DNA from: Thermoplasmata archaeon M9B2D
Lineage (GTDB): Archaea; Thermoplasmatota; E2; DHVEG-1
Length of the DNA stretch: 11,046 bases
Assembly (NCBI GenBank): GCA_002900555.1
Contig: MUGD01000063.1
Coordinates: 1-11,046 of the forward strand
Reading direction: 5' to 3'
Both the position numbers and the translations under genes were made by a program. How positions within the stretch are numbered: the first letter of the stretch is position 1; each line of letters opens with the position of its first letter. Positions 1 through 6,701 of the stretch are shown piece by piece. The notes below the pieces were generated by a model that was given only the letters and a program-made list of their open reading frames with translations, had not been told where the DNA came from and made no database searches.

Positions 1-582
1 TTCGACTGGACGCATGGGGTTGTGATGAAAGGTGCATGTCTTGAATCTGAGACGACCGCAGCGACCTTAGGAATGGAAGGTGTCCGGGTTTTCAATCCGA
101 TGTCCAATATCGATTTCCTCTCAATCCCTATTGCACGGTATATTCAAAATAACCTGGTTTTTGGGACAACACTTTCTGTTCCACCACGAATCTTTTCTGT
201 CAATTATTTTCTAAAAGACAGAGATGGAGGTTGGCTAAACGAGAAAAATGATAAGGCGATCTGGTTGAAATGGATGGAGCTTCGAGTAAACAACGAGGTT
301 GAAGCACTTAAAACTCCGATAGGGTGTATCCCTCTGTTTTCAGATCTTAAAACATTATTTGCAAATGTGCTTCATAAGCAGTATCAGAACCATGAGTATG
401 TCAAGCAATTCACTTTACGAGGGAATGAGAACCTCGAAAAGATAGAACGAATGGAGGCGATCTTTCGTACAAGAATCCTTGATACTCCAGCAGTCATCTT
501 CACGATATTAAAGCAACAACAGAAACGATTACTCGAAGCAAAACGCACGTATGGAGAGTATATCTCACCAGAGCAATGGTGA
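1..582 (+). CDS. pckG: phosphoenolpyruvate carboxykinase (GTP), C-terminal part, cut by the window start
   Basis: This enzyme interconverts oxaloacetate and PEP using GTP/GDP, linking the C4 pool to gluconeogenesis in the cytoplasm. The frame is open from base 1, so the visible 193 residues are a C-terminal fragment and the GTG/ATG codons at 22-27 are internal. Family landmarks in order are GACLESETTAA (residues 11-21, matching the family's GAxxxSEATAA), NYFLKD (68-73, matching NWFRKD) and TPIGCIP (105-111, matching TPIGYIP). The catalytic P-loop and metal-binding residues lie upstream of the window. The wording LESETTAA rather than MRSEATAA resembles the archaeal (Thermococcus-like) branch, from memory. 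The reading frame is intact to the TGA at 580-582. It converges on the flavodoxin-like gene. Family assignment is confident; the archaeal subgroup is less certain. Confidence 0.9.
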   Translation, partial: FDWTHGVVMKGACLESETTAATLGMEGVRVFNPMSNIDFLSIPIARYIQNNLVFGTTLSVPPRIFSVNYFLKDRDGGWLNEKNDKAIWLKWMELRVNNEVEALKTPIGCIPLFSDLKTLFANVLHKQYQNHEYVKQFTLRGNENLEKIERMEAIFRTRILDTPAVIFTILKQQQKRLLEAKRTYGEYISPEQW

Positions 583-631
583 CTTAGCGTGGCATGGTTC
601 ATTCGTATAAATCGAATACGGCACAAAGAAA

Positions 632-665
632 AAGATATATAAAAATATATATTTTATAGTTTTTT
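632..665. terminator. AT-only inverted repeat and T-tract between convergent genes
   Basis: An inverted repeat, TATAAAA / TTTTATA around a 7-nt centre, spans 638-658 and is followed on the plus strand by T6 (660-665). Read on the minus strand it gives several T-rich runs just after the flavodoxin-like stop codon. Archaeal termination depends mainly on U-tracts, so this could end transcripts from both convergent genes. The stem has no GC pairs and would be weak, so the T-tracts carry the call. Confidence 0.35.
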
Positions 666-1079
666 GGCAAACTCCTCAAGCTTTGCTTCCCAGTTGCCGA
701 TAAACGCGTTTCCACTCGAAATATCCTTCCCAACCTGAAAGTCTACCTCAGCGTTTTTAACCATGTTCTTTTTCGAAAGGAGCTTCTCCATCTTAGCAAG
801 ACGACTCTTTTTCATTGCATGGGTGTTCATAATCCCATATTTTTTCCCATCCATCCCGGAGATATTCTTCATAAACGTTCTCATGTTCTGTTGAAGGGTA
901 AATTTTTCAGCTGCTGCCGAGAATACATAGACGTCTGCATTTGGCAAGGAGGCTGGATTTGCCTGCTCGACTGTAAAAATCTGCGTCTCCCCACCGTTCT
1001 TTTTCAGCATCCCATCTAAGGAATCAACCAGTTTCTTATTATGACCATATCGCGACCAATACACCAAGACATACTTCAT
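654..1079 (-). CDS. small flavodoxin-like protein
   Basis: The 141-residue protein has the size and layout of a single flavodoxin fold: an initial hydrophobic strand (KYVLVYWS, residues 2-9), a phosphate-binding-type loop SRYGHNKK (9-16), a second hydrophobic strand at the NADVYVFSAAA segment (47-57), and a third at KKYGIMNTH (79-87). Such proteins bind FMN and carry one or two electrons at low potential. The loop is not the textbook S/T-x-T-G-N-T, so FMN binding is inferred. The start is supported by a GAGGTG ribosome-binding site at 1088-1093, eight bases upstream of ATG. It lies 97 bp downstream of the radical SAM gene on the same strand, which suggests it could reduce that enzyme's iron-sulfur cluster. 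The highly basic C-terminal half is typical of a small cytosolic protein. A flavodoxin domain is fairly sure; the partner is a guess. Confidence 0.75.
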   Translation of the reverse strand: MKYVLVYWSRYGHNKKLVDSLDGMLKKNGGETQIFTVEQANPASLPNADVYVFSAAAEKFTLQQNMRTFMKNISGMDGKKYGIMNTHAMKKSRLAKMEKLLSKKNMVKNAEVDFQVGKDISSGNAFIGNWEAKLEEFAKKL

Positions 1080-1108
1080 TGCTTCACCACCTCGTCATTT
1101 CGATTCGC

Positions 1109-1118
1109 ATATAAAAAG
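1109..1118 (-). promoter_or_regulatory. TATA-like box upstream of the flavodoxin-like gene
   Basis: Read on the minus strand the bases are TTTTTATATG, resembling an archaeal TATA element. The centre is about 34 nt from the ATG, so the implied start site falls at the edge of the Shine-Dalgarno sequence. It suggests the flavodoxin-like gene can be transcribed separately from the radical SAM gene. The match may be accidental in such AT-rich DNA. Confidence 0.3.
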
Positions 1119-1176
1119 ATAACAGAAAAAAATGAAGCAAGGAAAAATTGATAACATGACGAAATACAACAAATTG

Positions 1177-1881
1177 TTATTCAAAATATGCTAAGAGATG
1201 TTCCTGCTGCAATCGTTTTCGTACCAAAGGATAGAGTTTTATCTCCTCATCCTCAATCATTACATCCTCTAAACCCATATCTTTTAACGTTCTAAAAAAA
1301 GACTGTTTTTTCTCCTTATGTACTGACACTATGGCAATATTGAAACTCATGTGACTCTCTCGCAGATGTTCCAACGCTTTGATTTGATACTCAAACCCTT
1401 GTGTAGCACCTGTAAGAAGACAAAATTCTTCAGCATCAGCACCCTTCAGACACACGCGAACGTGAAGATGTTTAAACCGAGAAAGATCCTTCACATACGT
1501 AGGGTCATATCCTAAGAGGATACCGTTCGTCTCCAAGATAAACAGGTAGCTCGTACTAATGGTTTCTAAACACCTGATCAAATGCTGTTTGCCAATCGTC
1601 GGTTCTCCACCAGAGATACGTACTTGATGATACGCTTTTGAATCAGCGATATTTTGGAGTTTTTCTGCGACCTGCTCTGCAGAGTAAAATTCACCAGTAC
1701 CGGAGGCACTCCAGACGCTGTTGCTTGACCAGCAAAACTTACATCGCAAGTTACACCCGACCGTGTCAGCAGTGGCAATCCCCCCGTAAAATCCAGTTGG
1801 TCTGAACCGATAATATTTTTTCAAAGTATTGTTCACAACAATCTCTTCGGTCTTTTTAGATAATCCGATAGGATCATACAT
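1177..1881 (-). CDS. radical SAM protein (pyruvate-formate-lyase-activase-like group), substrate unknown
   Basis: A 234-residue cytosolic protein with the radical SAM cluster motif CNLRCKFC (C43, C47, C50; CX3CX2C) that binds a [4Fe-4S] cluster for reductive cleavage of S-adenosylmethionine. RISGGEPT (88-95) is the family's SAM-contacting GGEP motif, and FILETNG (around residue 114) is the usual strand after it. The length suits a compact, single-domain enzyme without an extra C-terminal cluster (SPASM) domain; the only other cysteines are a few scattered ones. Upstream of the ATG an AAGGAG site (1888-1893) has six-base spacing, supporting this start. A flavodoxin-like gene follows on the same strand, a plausible electron source. 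No substrate enzyme or peptide precursor is adjacent, so the reaction cannot be named. Radical SAM membership is certain; whether it is a glycyl-radical activase or something else is open. Confidence 0.85.
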   Translation of the reverse strand: MYDPIGLSKKTEEIVVNNTLKKYYRFRPTGFYGGIATADTVGCNLRCKFCWSSNSVWSASGTGEFYSAEQVAEKLQNIADSKAYHQVRISGGEPTIGKQHLIRCLETISTSYLFILETNGILLGYDPTYVKDLSRFKHLHVRVCLKGADAEEFCLLTGATQGFEYQIKALEHLRESHMSFNIAIVSVHKEKKQSFFRTLKDMGLEDVMIEDEEIKLYPLVRKRLQQEHLLAYFE

Positions 1882-2042
1882 GGAGAACTCCTTCTAAGGT
1901 AACCATAATAAAAAATGAGTATGCTGATGAGATATAACGATTTTTCCGTCTTCATTTTATTTTTATTCGTATTCATTACTTGGCGTAAGATAAAAGAGGA
2001 ACGAAACAAAAAATCTTTTCATAAAAACCAGAGTTTATCAAA

Positions 2043-2095
2043 CCAAAACAGTTAAAACCATTAACTGAATTCCAAGGATATTCTTAGGGCGCATA
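2043..2095 (+). repeat. dispersed direct repeat, copy 1
   Basis: This copy matches 4059-4112 in the same orientation. The first 17 bases, CCAAAACAGTTAAAACC, are identical, followed by shared TGAATTCC, AGGATAT and AGGGCGCATA blocks. About 46-48 of 54 aligned positions agree, with one or two single-base gaps. Weaker similarity may continue to about 2117 (GCACTAGATAACC against GGGCTAGGTAGCC). It is far too long to be chance. The pair brackets the C1 peptidase gene; copy 2 lies just upstream of tRNA-Cys. Its function is unknown. Confidence 0.8.
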
Positions 2096-2389
2096 ACCTT
2101 CCAAGCACTAGATAACCTGACTTTTCACTTGTAATAAAGATAGAAGTAATTTTTTCAGAATATATGATTTACAATTCATCTTTATACAAACAAAATTCTG
2201 TCTATAATGTTGTTTTCTATGTCTTTTTATTTTTTTACTTCTTGATCTCTCTATATTTTTACTCTATGCTGATTGCGTAAATTGTACAAATAGATAAAAA
2301 CTCCATTCAATTTACCAAATTCATTCAAAGAATTTAAAATTAATTTTAATTACTATTATTTTGTAACTATATTAGAGGAAAAATCGACC

Positions 2390-2398
2390 TATATAAAA
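2390..2398 (+). promoter_or_regulatory. archaeal TATA-like box of the C1 peptidase gene
   Basis: TATATAAAA sits in the context GACCTATATAAAAAG and is centred about 26 nt upstream of the ATG at 2420. At the usual archaeal TATA-to-start distance, transcription would begin at or within a few bases of that ATG, implying a leaderless or nearly leaderless mRNA. This also argues against the upstream in-frame TTG at 2408. Confidence 0.6.
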
Positions 2399-2419
2399 AG
2401 AATAAACTTGAGGGATAAT

Positions 2420-3991
2420 ATGAAAAAAAAAGATTTTAATAAAATAGTGATATATGCAATGACGCTAGTGTTCATTAGTGTTGGATTTGTCTCGGCGTAT
2501 CAGAATGAAGAGTTAAATCGGAGTTTTGATAACCACATTACTCAAAAATCAGATGGTCGTTCCACTATTATTGAGCATCGCTATAGCCTCAATCAATATT
2601 CTTTGGATTCCTATCCGGTGATGGAAAATCCGATACCTCTAAAGGATTTGGGAGAAACAAAAAACAAAATACCAATCGAACTTACGAATACACCAAGTGA
2701 GTTTTCCTGGCTTTCTGTTGATGGTAAAGATTGGATGACCTGTGCAAAAAATCAGGGGCGTTGCGGTAGTTGTTGGTTATTTGCAGCAATGGGTGCTTTG
2801 GAAGCTGTAATCAATATTCGTGAGGGATGCGATGATTTGGATCCTGATCTTTCTGAACAATACGTACTTTCCTGTTTACCAGAAGCAGGATCCTGCAATG
2901 GGGGAAATATCGAGCATTGCGTATATTATTATATTATGAATAGCTCCGTGGAAGGGAATTTTAGGAATGGCACTCTTACTGAGGATAGTTTTTTATATCA
3001 ATCAAGTTTTGAATACATCCCGCCCTGTTCTGACAAACCGCAGAATTGGGAGGAATTCCTCGTACCAATCTCTAATTATTGGGAAAATTGGACGAATCTA
3101 AACGATCCTTCTTTAAATGATATCATCAAGTCTCTTTTGATTCAAAAAGGACCTCTTATGGCGTATTTCTGGGCTTCGGAACGATTCATCAGATGGGGGA
3201 CATTTGTAAAAAGTCCATCTAAATATTACCCGGATTACAATGAACAATGCCCATATTATATCAATCATGGAATGACGATTGTTGGTTGGAAAGATGACCC
3301 TTCAGTAGGGAATGGCGGCTATTGGATTTGTAAAAACACCTGGGGTCCAAACTGGGGATATAATGGCTTTTTTAATCTGGAATATGATTGTTTGAATCTT
3401 GGTGCTTTTATCGCCTGGGTGGATTATGATCCCGATAGTTATGATTGGCCGCCGGTCGCGAATGCTGGAGGATTTTATTACGGAAAAATAGGGGAAGAAG
3501 TTAATTTTGATGGGAGCAAAAGTGTTGATCCAGAAGGTGCAATTTCCTCATACACATGGAATTTTGGTGATAATATAACCGCCAATGGACCAATTGTCTC
3601 TCATGTCTATGCACAACATGGTGTCTACCCGGTGTCTTTGACAGTTACAGATAGTAGTGGACAGCAAACAACTCAAATAACCCTTATTGGAGTCGATGAA
3701 GATCCATTGTCCGTAGATATATCTGGAGGATTTCAACTAAAAATAGGTTTTACAAACCCTGTTGATAATGAGTTGAAAAATTTTGAGTATCAGATAGAAT
3801 TGAAAGGTTTAATCATTCCAAATCGGATTGCGGGTATTTTTCGGTCAATACCGGAAGGTGCTAGAGCTGAAACAACGATGCGTTTATTTGGTATCGGTTT
3901 TGGGACAGCAACTATTGACATAAATAGTTTCATAACAACTGCTCGTTTTCTTATCATAGGACCATTCATTAAAATACTGAATGTCTCCTAA
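2420..3991 (+). CDS. secreted papain-family (C1) cysteine peptidase with PKD domain
   Basis: An endopeptidase acting outside the cell. From the ATG at 2420 the protein has 523 residues: a signal peptide (KKK, then hydrophobic residues 9-25, likely cut after VSA at about 26), a linker or propeptide of about 65 residues, the C1 catalytic domain (about 92-340), a PKD domain (about 344-425) and a C-terminal beta-rich domain (about 427-523). Active-site motifs are complete: NQGRCGSCW with oxyanion Gln112 and nucleophile Cys118, NHG with His283, and KNTWG with Asn306. PKD signatures are ANAGG, SVDPEG, YTWNFGD and HGVYPVSLTV. No ERFNIN-type propeptide motif is evident. A GAGGG at 2410-2414 sits five bases from the ATG, but the TATA box position suggests a leaderless message. 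The in-frame TTG at 2408 is less likely. There are six N-glycosylation sequons. The C-terminal domain resembles that of the adhesin-like protein at 8759-10045. The gene stands alone, bracketed by repeat copies. Confidence 0.93.
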   Translation: MKKKDFNKIVIYAMTLVFISVGFVSAYQNEELNRSFDNHITQKSDGRSTIIEHRYSLNQYSLDSYPVMENPIPLKDLGETKNKIPIELTNTPSEFSWLSVDGKDWMTCAKNQGRCGSCWLFAAMGALEAVINIREGCDDLDPDLSEQYVLSCLPEAGSCNGGNIEHCVYYYIMNSSVEGNFRNGTLTEDSFLYQSSFEYIPPCSDKPQNWEEFLVPISNYWENWTNLNDPSLNDIIKSLLIQKGPLMAYFWASERFIRWGTFVKSPSKYYPDYNEQCPYYINHGMTIVGWKDDPSVGNGGYWICKNTWGPNWGYNGFFNLEYDCLNLGAFIAWVDYDPDSYDWPPVANAGGFYYGKIGEEVNFDGSKSVDPEGAISSYTWNFGDNITANGPIVSHVYAQHGVYPVSLTVTDSSGQQTTQITLIGVDEDPLSVDISGGFQLKIGFTNPVDNELKNFEYQIELKGLIIPNRIAGIFRSIPEGARAETTMRLFGIGFGTATIDINSFITTARFLIIGPFIKILNVS

Positions 3992-4058
3992 TGAGGGAGT
4001 TGGAGGAAAAATCGTTTCTGTTATAAATTCAAATAGCTATGTTAAAAAAGATTTACCA

Positions 4059-4112
4059 CCAAAACAGTTAAAACCGATAAGTGAATTCCCAGGATATCTA
4101 TAAGGGCGCATA
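4059..4112 (+). repeat. dispersed direct repeat, copy 2
   Basis: Partner of 2043-2095 in the same orientation, 2016 bp away. It ends 30 bp before the tRNA-Cys gene, so it overlaps the place where that gene's promoter should lie. One idea is that it contains tRNA promoter sequence duplicated elsewhere; another is that the two copies are scars flanking an inserted segment. Neither can be settled here. Confidence 0.8.
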
Positions 4113-4142
4113 GCTGAATTATGGGCTAGGTAGCCTTCCTAT

Positions 4143-4213
4143 GGGCGGGTAACAAAGTGGCTATGTGGCGGACTGCAGATCCGCCTACGAGGGTTCAAAT
4201 CCCTCCCCGCCCT
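4143..4213 (+). tRNA. tRNA-Cys (anticodon GCA)
   Basis: A complete 71-nt cloverleaf. The acceptor stem GGGCGGG (4143-4149) pairs fully with CCCGCCC (4206-4212), with discriminator U at 4213, as expected for tRNA-Cys. The D stem is short (ACA/TGT). The anticodon stem GCGGA/TCCGC (4168-4172 / 4180-4184) holds the loop CTGCAGA with anticodon GCA at 4175-4177. The variable loop has four bases. The T stem GAGGG/CCCTC (4189-4193 / 4201-4205) holds the loop TTCAAAT. CCA is not encoded and there is no intron. The next gene starts 31 nt downstream with no T-tract between them. Confidence 0.96.
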
Positions 4214-4244
4214 CTAACAAAAAAAGTCTGGGAGAAAAGAATCT

Positions 4245-6701
4245 ATGAAAAGAAAAAAACACTATTTTGAGGCTTTAATCATACTGTGTATATCGACGCT
4301 TTTTTTGCTGCCACCCACGAACAGACCTTTGCAAGCAGAACCAACTACAGCGCTGCTTATCAATGAAGTGATGTACCGTCCCATTGAAAATGAAAATACG
4401 AACGAATGGATAGAGCTTCACAATCCAACGTCCACACCAATTGATGTCGCTGGATGGATGCTTGCTGATGAAAAAGAAACCGACACCTTGCAGGCAGACC
4501 CAGATCATGGAGATGGCACGACGGTCATTCCGCCAAGTGGGTACGCTATTGTCACCGACAAAGGATCGACTATCTACGACACGTTTATGGTTGCTGACAC
4601 TGCGATACGACTTTCTGTAGATGACGGCACTCTATGTGGTTATGGACTGAACAACCAAAAAGAAAAAATCATGCTGTTTGATCCAACAGGAGTCTGCATC
4701 GACGCCATGGAATGGGGTGAAGACTATGACGAAGTCCCTGGCCTTCCTGCCAAGCTTGTTGCAAAAGGTAATTCCCTCGCACGATATGGAGAGGTAGATC
4801 AAGATGATTCTTCTCTTGATTTTGTTGAATGTAGCAGTCCTACACCAGGAAGTCAAAATATCTTTGATGAAGAATCGGAAAACGTCATCTCTGATGAGAA
4901 CTCTGATGAACATTTAGGGTGTGACTCTGCAATTATTCTCATCACCGAGCTGTATCACCATGCATACGCAAATATGAAAAACGAATTTGTTCGCATTTTC
5001 AACCCCTCGAACAGAACTATAGATATTTCGGGATGGTACCTTACCGATGAGCCCTGGAAACAACCAGAAGATCAGCCAAAAATCATCTTCCCAAAAGATA
5101 CGCATATGCTGCCAGATACCTCCTTTTTCATCACGCAAAACGCATCTGATTTTCTTTGGGAAACCACGATATTGCCTGATTTTGAATACGCGATTGACTC
5201 ACAGCCGTCGGTTCCTCAACTCCTCACCTATAAGACAGTCAGTTTCAGCAACACTGGTGGTCTTGTCGGCCTTTATACAGCTGCTTCAACACTCATTGAT
5301 CTTATTATCTACGGAGATGCCAATCAGTTCATCTCTTGCTGGGAAGGACCAGCAGTCAATGCATCAGGACAAGGAATCGTCCTAAGAAGAAATACAGTTA
5401 ACGGAACATTCATTGATACAAATTCAGCAACCGATTGGGTATCCCCACGGATTTATCGTCTTGGACAATCAGATCTTGAACTGCAAACAGCTCATTGTCC
5501 TGAAGAGGTTATTGTGTTTGTGTCACCAGACAATAGCTATGAGACCCTTGTCCATGAGTTACGAAATGCCCATGCCTCTATTGACATCAACATGTATGAA
5601 TTCACAAGCACTGGTCTTTATTCAGAAATCATCAATGCCCTTCAGCGAAACGTGAGGGTGCGTCTCTTCATGGAGGGATCTCCAGTTGGTGGTATCACTG
5701 AGAAAGAAAAATATATCCTATGTAATATTGCGGACAACGGCGGTGAGGTTCGTTTTATCGTAAGTGATTCGACAAACCGAGTTTACGCGCGTTATTCATT
5801 CAACCATGCAAAGTATATTATTATTGATAATAGCACAGTCATCATAGAGAGTTGCAACTGGGGGAACACCGGGGTGCCGCAAAATCCGACATATGGAAAT
5901 AGAGAATGGGGCATTGTGATAAAAAATCAGGTCATAGCGGATTTCTTCCATTTGGTGTTTGAGGGAGACTGGAACCCTACACGCAGCGATAGTGTTTCTC
6001 TGGAATCAATGAACCTTTCGTATTCTAACAGCTTCGTGTTAAGCGATTATGTGCCAACAGGATTCTATACTCCTTGTTTCACCCGGCAGACAATCGCTGG
6101 ACCGTGTTTGGTCACGCCCGTGTTCTCCCCAGATACCAGTGAGCAGGCAATCCTTGACGTGATTGATTCGGCTACCACCAGCATTTATGTGCAGCAGCTG
6201 TATATTTACAAAGACTGGGATGAGACGATAAATCCTTTTGTTGAACGGCTTATCAGCAAAGCAGCCGAGGGGGTGGATATCAAAATAATCCTGAATTACA
6301 ACCCTTCGTTTTCACAAACCACCGTACAAACCAATGAAACGAAAGCGTACCTGGAAGAACATGGAATCATGGTAAAATATCTTTCAACAGATTGGGGGCT
6401 GTTTGCCGCTGTGCATAACAAAGGAATGATTTGTGATAACAAAACCGTTCTGATCAGCAGCATCAACTGGAATGAGCAGTCAGTGCGAAAGAACCGCGAG
6501 GCAGGGGTCCTTATTGAAAACCAGGAGGTGGCAACGTACTATGCGACCGTGTTTTTGTATGATTGGTCTTTGGACACATTACAAAAAAACAAAAGTGATT
6601 TCTCGTGGGCAGATTATAAATACCTCGTGCTTATTGCCGTAGTGATTTGCATCACCCTGGTGTTAATCGCACGAGACTGGAGAAAAAGAAAATGGAGATA
6701 G
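4245..6701 (+). CDS. membrane-anchored surface protein with two lamin-tail domains and two phospholipase D (HKD) motifs
   Basis: An 818-residue exported protein. After a basic N-terminus comes a signal peptide (hydrophobic residues about 10-23). Two lamin-tail (LTD) domains follow: about 35-205, opening LLINEVMYRP with NEWIELHNP and DVAGWML, and about 229-405, with NEFVRIFNP and DISGWYLTDE. Then come two PLD-type halves: HKD motif 1 HAKYIIID (H521, K523, D528) and motif 2 HNKGMICD (H724, K726, D731), each followed by N-W and a downstream NRE-G segment. Both HKD motifs are complete, as needed for one bilobed active site. A single C-terminal membrane helix (793-809) and a basic tail (RDWRKRKWR) anchor it with the catalytic part outside. 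PLD-fold enzymes cleave phosphodiesters; nuclease or phospholipase are both possible, and LTD domains are common in secreted nucleases. GGGAG at 4230-4234 supports the ATG. The stop lies inside the rhomboid gene start. Confidence 0.88.
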   Translation: MKRKKHYFEALIILCISTLFLLPPTNRPLQAEPTTALLINEVMYRPIENENTNEWIELHNPTSTPIDVAGWMLADEKETDTLQADPDHGDGTTVIPPSGYAIVTDKGSTIYDTFMVADTAIRLSVDDGTLCGYGLNNQKEKIMLFDPTGVCIDAMEWGEDYDEVPGLPAKLVAKGNSLARYGEVDQDDSSLDFVECSSPTPGSQNIFDEESENVISDENSDEHLGCDSAIILITELYHHAYANMKNEFVRIFNPSNRTIDISGWYLTDEPWKQPEDQPKIIFPKDTHMLPDTSFFITQNASDFLWETTILPDFEYAIDSQPSVPQLLTYKTVSFSNTGGLVGLYTAASTLIDLIIYGDANQFISCWEGPAVNASGQGIVLRRNTVNGTFIDTNSATDWVSPRIYRLGQSDLELQTAHCPEEVIVFVSPDNSYETLVHELRNAHASIDINMYEFTSTGLYSEIINALQRNVRVRLFMEGSPVGGITEKEKYILCNIADNGGEVRFIVSDSTNRVYARYSFNHAKYIIIDNSTVIIESCNWGNTGVPQNPTYGNREWGIVIKNQVIADFFHLVFEGDWNPTRSDSVSLESMNLSYSNSFVLSDYVPTGFYTPCFTRQTIAGPCLVTPVFSPDTSEQAILDVIDSATTSIYVQQLYIYKDWDETINPFVERLISKAAEGVDIKIILNYNPSFSQTTVQTNETKAYLEEHGIMVKYLSTDWGLFAAVHNKGMICDNKTVLISSINWNEQSVRKNREAGVLIENQEVATYYATVFLYDWSLDTLQKNKSDFSWADYKYLVLIAVVICITLVLIARDWRKRKWR
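6679..6682 (+). promoter_or_regulatory. ribosome-binding site inside the LTD-PLD gene that sets the rhomboid start
   Basis: GGAG lies nine bases before the ATG at 6692, within the last codons of the preceding gene. It favours 6692 over the upstream alternative at 6647, which would add 15 polar residues before the first membrane helix. With stop and start overlapping, translation of the two genes is probably coupled. Confidence 0.5.

Larger units (their letters stand above)
1882..2407. other. AT-rich gene-free region between divergent genes
   Basis: I find no open reading frame or RNA gene here. It separates the minus-strand radical SAM gene from the plus-strand C1 peptidase. It holds the ribosome-binding site of the former (1888-1893), one copy of a dispersed repeat (2043-2095), and at its right end the TATA-like box of the peptidase gene. 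The rest is very AT-rich with several TTTTA/TAAAA runs and may hold decayed sequence. Confidence 0.6.

Noticed and set aside
2408..2419. TTG start giving the C1 peptidase four extra residues
   Set aside because: The TATA-like box puts the transcript start at about the ATG at 2420, and the signal peptide begins naturally there.
2374..4015. A 12-base match GAGGAAAAATCG near 2375 and near 4004, also flanking the C1 peptidase
   Set aside because: A 12-mer repeat is expected a few times by chance in 11 kb, so it is not evidence for a second repeat pair.
4103..4136. tRNA-like look of the sequence after repeat copy 2 (AGGGCGCATAGCTG...)
   Set aside because: No cloverleaf could be closed; there is no matching acceptor strand or T-loop, and the real tRNA follows at 4143.
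4632..5385. Open frames on both strands inside the LTD-PLD gene
   Set aside because: They overlap a gene with clear domains, have cysteine- and basic-rich composition typical of shadow frames, and no ribosome-binding site was noted.
6647..6691. Upstream in-frame start for the rhomboid
   Set aside because: It adds polar residues before the first helix and lies deeper in the preceding gene; the ATG at 6692 has GGAG at proper spacing.
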